A DNA stretch of 6,144 nucleotides from assembly GCA_014382465.1 (NCBI GenBank), contig JACNJP010000530.1:1-6144 (forward strand), given 5' to 3'. The stretch's first letter is position 1. Each line of letters starts with the position of its first letter. This document shows, piece after piece, positions 5,679 through 6,144 of this stretch. The notes beneath the pieces are model-generated. The model was not told the origin of the DNA. It saw only the letters and a program-made list of their open reading frames with translations, and did not search any database. A program made the position numbers and the translations under genes. The DNA comes from Planctomycetota bacterium. GTDB taxonomy: Bacteria; Planctomycetota; UBA1135.

Positions 5679-6144
5679 CTCCGGCCTCCGGCCAGGCCGA
5701 CCAGGCTCGCAGCCGCTCGGCGACCGCCTGCTGGAGCTGGTCGCGGACGCTCCGGTAGGCGGCCAGGCTGCCGCCGTAGGGGTCCGGCACCTCGGCGCCC
5801 GCGGGGTCGAACAGCTCGGCCCTGGACTGGAGGTCGGGCGGCAGCGCCGCCAGGTGGGCGCGGCTCATGCCGAGCACCAGGTCCCACCGCAGGTGGGAGA
5901 GCTGCTCCAGGTTGCGCGACCGGTGGCCCGAGAGGTCGAGGCCGATCTCGGCGCCGGTGGCGCAAGAGTGCTCGCTGGCGGGGCCGCCGGGCAGGCCGGA
6001 GGTGCCGGCCGAGGCGATCGTCCAGCCCAGCTCCTGGAGGCCGCGGACTCCCGTGCCCCAGGCGGCCGCCACCCCGCCCCCGCGCGACGCGGCGGGCCCA
6101 GGCGAGAGGCACAGGTGGTCCGGTCGGAGGACCGCCGCCCGCGC
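5674..6144 (-). CDS. Low-molecular-weight protein tyrosine phosphatase-like protein, 5' end beyond the window, nucleophile loop not recognisable
   Basis: Homologue of the LMW-PTP / Wzb / YwlE / ArsC fold, enzymes that hydrolyse phosphotyrosine or phosphoarginine (or reduce arsenate). Recognisable family segments are SAGT after the first strand (about 6003-6014), a GLDLSGHRSRNL stretch, WDLVLGMSRAHL, and the catalytic-acid loop VPDPYGGSLAAYR followed by a C-terminal helix. A GTG at 6072 would give 132 residues but would omit the first strand and P-loop, so the true start is probably just right of the window; the frame is open through 6144 (157 codons incl. stop). In that upstream part the place where CTGNTCRSP should occur reads RPDHLCLSP, so the catalytic Cys and Arg appear replaced. 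No CX5R motif exists in any of the three minus-strand frames there. It is either a catalytically dead paralogue, a damaged gene, or a sequencing error in a G/C-run region. Convergent with the EIIA gene. Confidence 0.75.
   Translation of the reverse strand, partial: ARAAVLRPDHLCLSPGPAASRGGGVAAAWGTGVRGLQELGWTIASAGTSGLPGGPASEHSCATGAEIGLDLSGHRSRNLEQLSHLRWDLVLGMSRAHLAALPPDLQSRAELFDPAGAEVPDPYGGSLAAYRSVRDQLQQAVAERLRAWSAWPEAGA

Noticed and set aside
5168..6112. Minus-strand frame of 314 codons across the EIIA and phosphatase genes
   Set aside because: It is out of frame with the phosphatase homology and antisense to the EIIA. The beginning (LAWARRVARGRG) resembles the helix after an LMW-PTP P-loop and is discussed as frameshift evidence, but the rest is not a protein-like sequence.
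1..6144. tRNA, rRNA, CRISPR, insertion sequence or phage features
   Set aside because: I saw no tRNA cloverleaf, spaced direct repeats, terminal inverted repeats or transposase motifs. Nearly all bases are within the five genes.

Overview
This is a GC-rich window with strongly G/C-ending codons and five protein genes packed almost end to end. It contains a secretin with a signal peptide and its partner ATPase, so the host is a diderm (Gram-negative type) bacterium. The base composition, the Asp-rich DxDGD loops in the secretin and the transporter-EIIA pairing would suit a planctomycete, myxobacterium, acidobacterium or related high-GC environmental lineage. I cannot fix the phylum from the sequence alone.

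Layout. The left 60% is a minus-strand type II secretion operon. gspD (outer-membrane secretin, 3673 to 1355) is followed by gspE (cytoplasmic ATPase, 1355 to beyond the left edge), and the two overlap by one base (TAGTG). gspD is the first gene of the operon, and no gspC precedes it. Positions 3674-3872 form a short divergent intergenic region with a good Shine-Dalgarno and a plausible promoter for gspD, a nested GC-rich inverted repeat, and a weaker promoter candidate for the plus-strand operon.

The right 40% begins with a plus-strand pair. An NhaD/ArsB-type (IT superfamily) membrane transporter (3873-5228) is followed by a single-domain PTS EIIA protein of the PtsN type (5228-5677), and the two overlap by one base (TGATG). 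This tight coupling suggests that the EIIA senses or controls the transporter, as PTS-Ntr does for ion transport elsewhere. Facing them on the minus strand is a low-molecular-weight protein tyrosine phosphatase-like gene (stop at 5674, reading frame open to the right edge). Its stop codon overlaps the EIIA stop inside a CCTAGG palindrome.

Points most worth a second look are the phosphatase homologue, which keeps its DPYGG acid loop but shows no CX5R nucleophile loop in any frame of the window; two Asp-rich calcium-loop-like motifs in the secretin, one of them in the presumed gate region; an abrupt codon-usage change inside gspE; and the transporter-EIIA coupling. I found no RNA genes, mobile elements, CRISPR arrays or convincing terminators.
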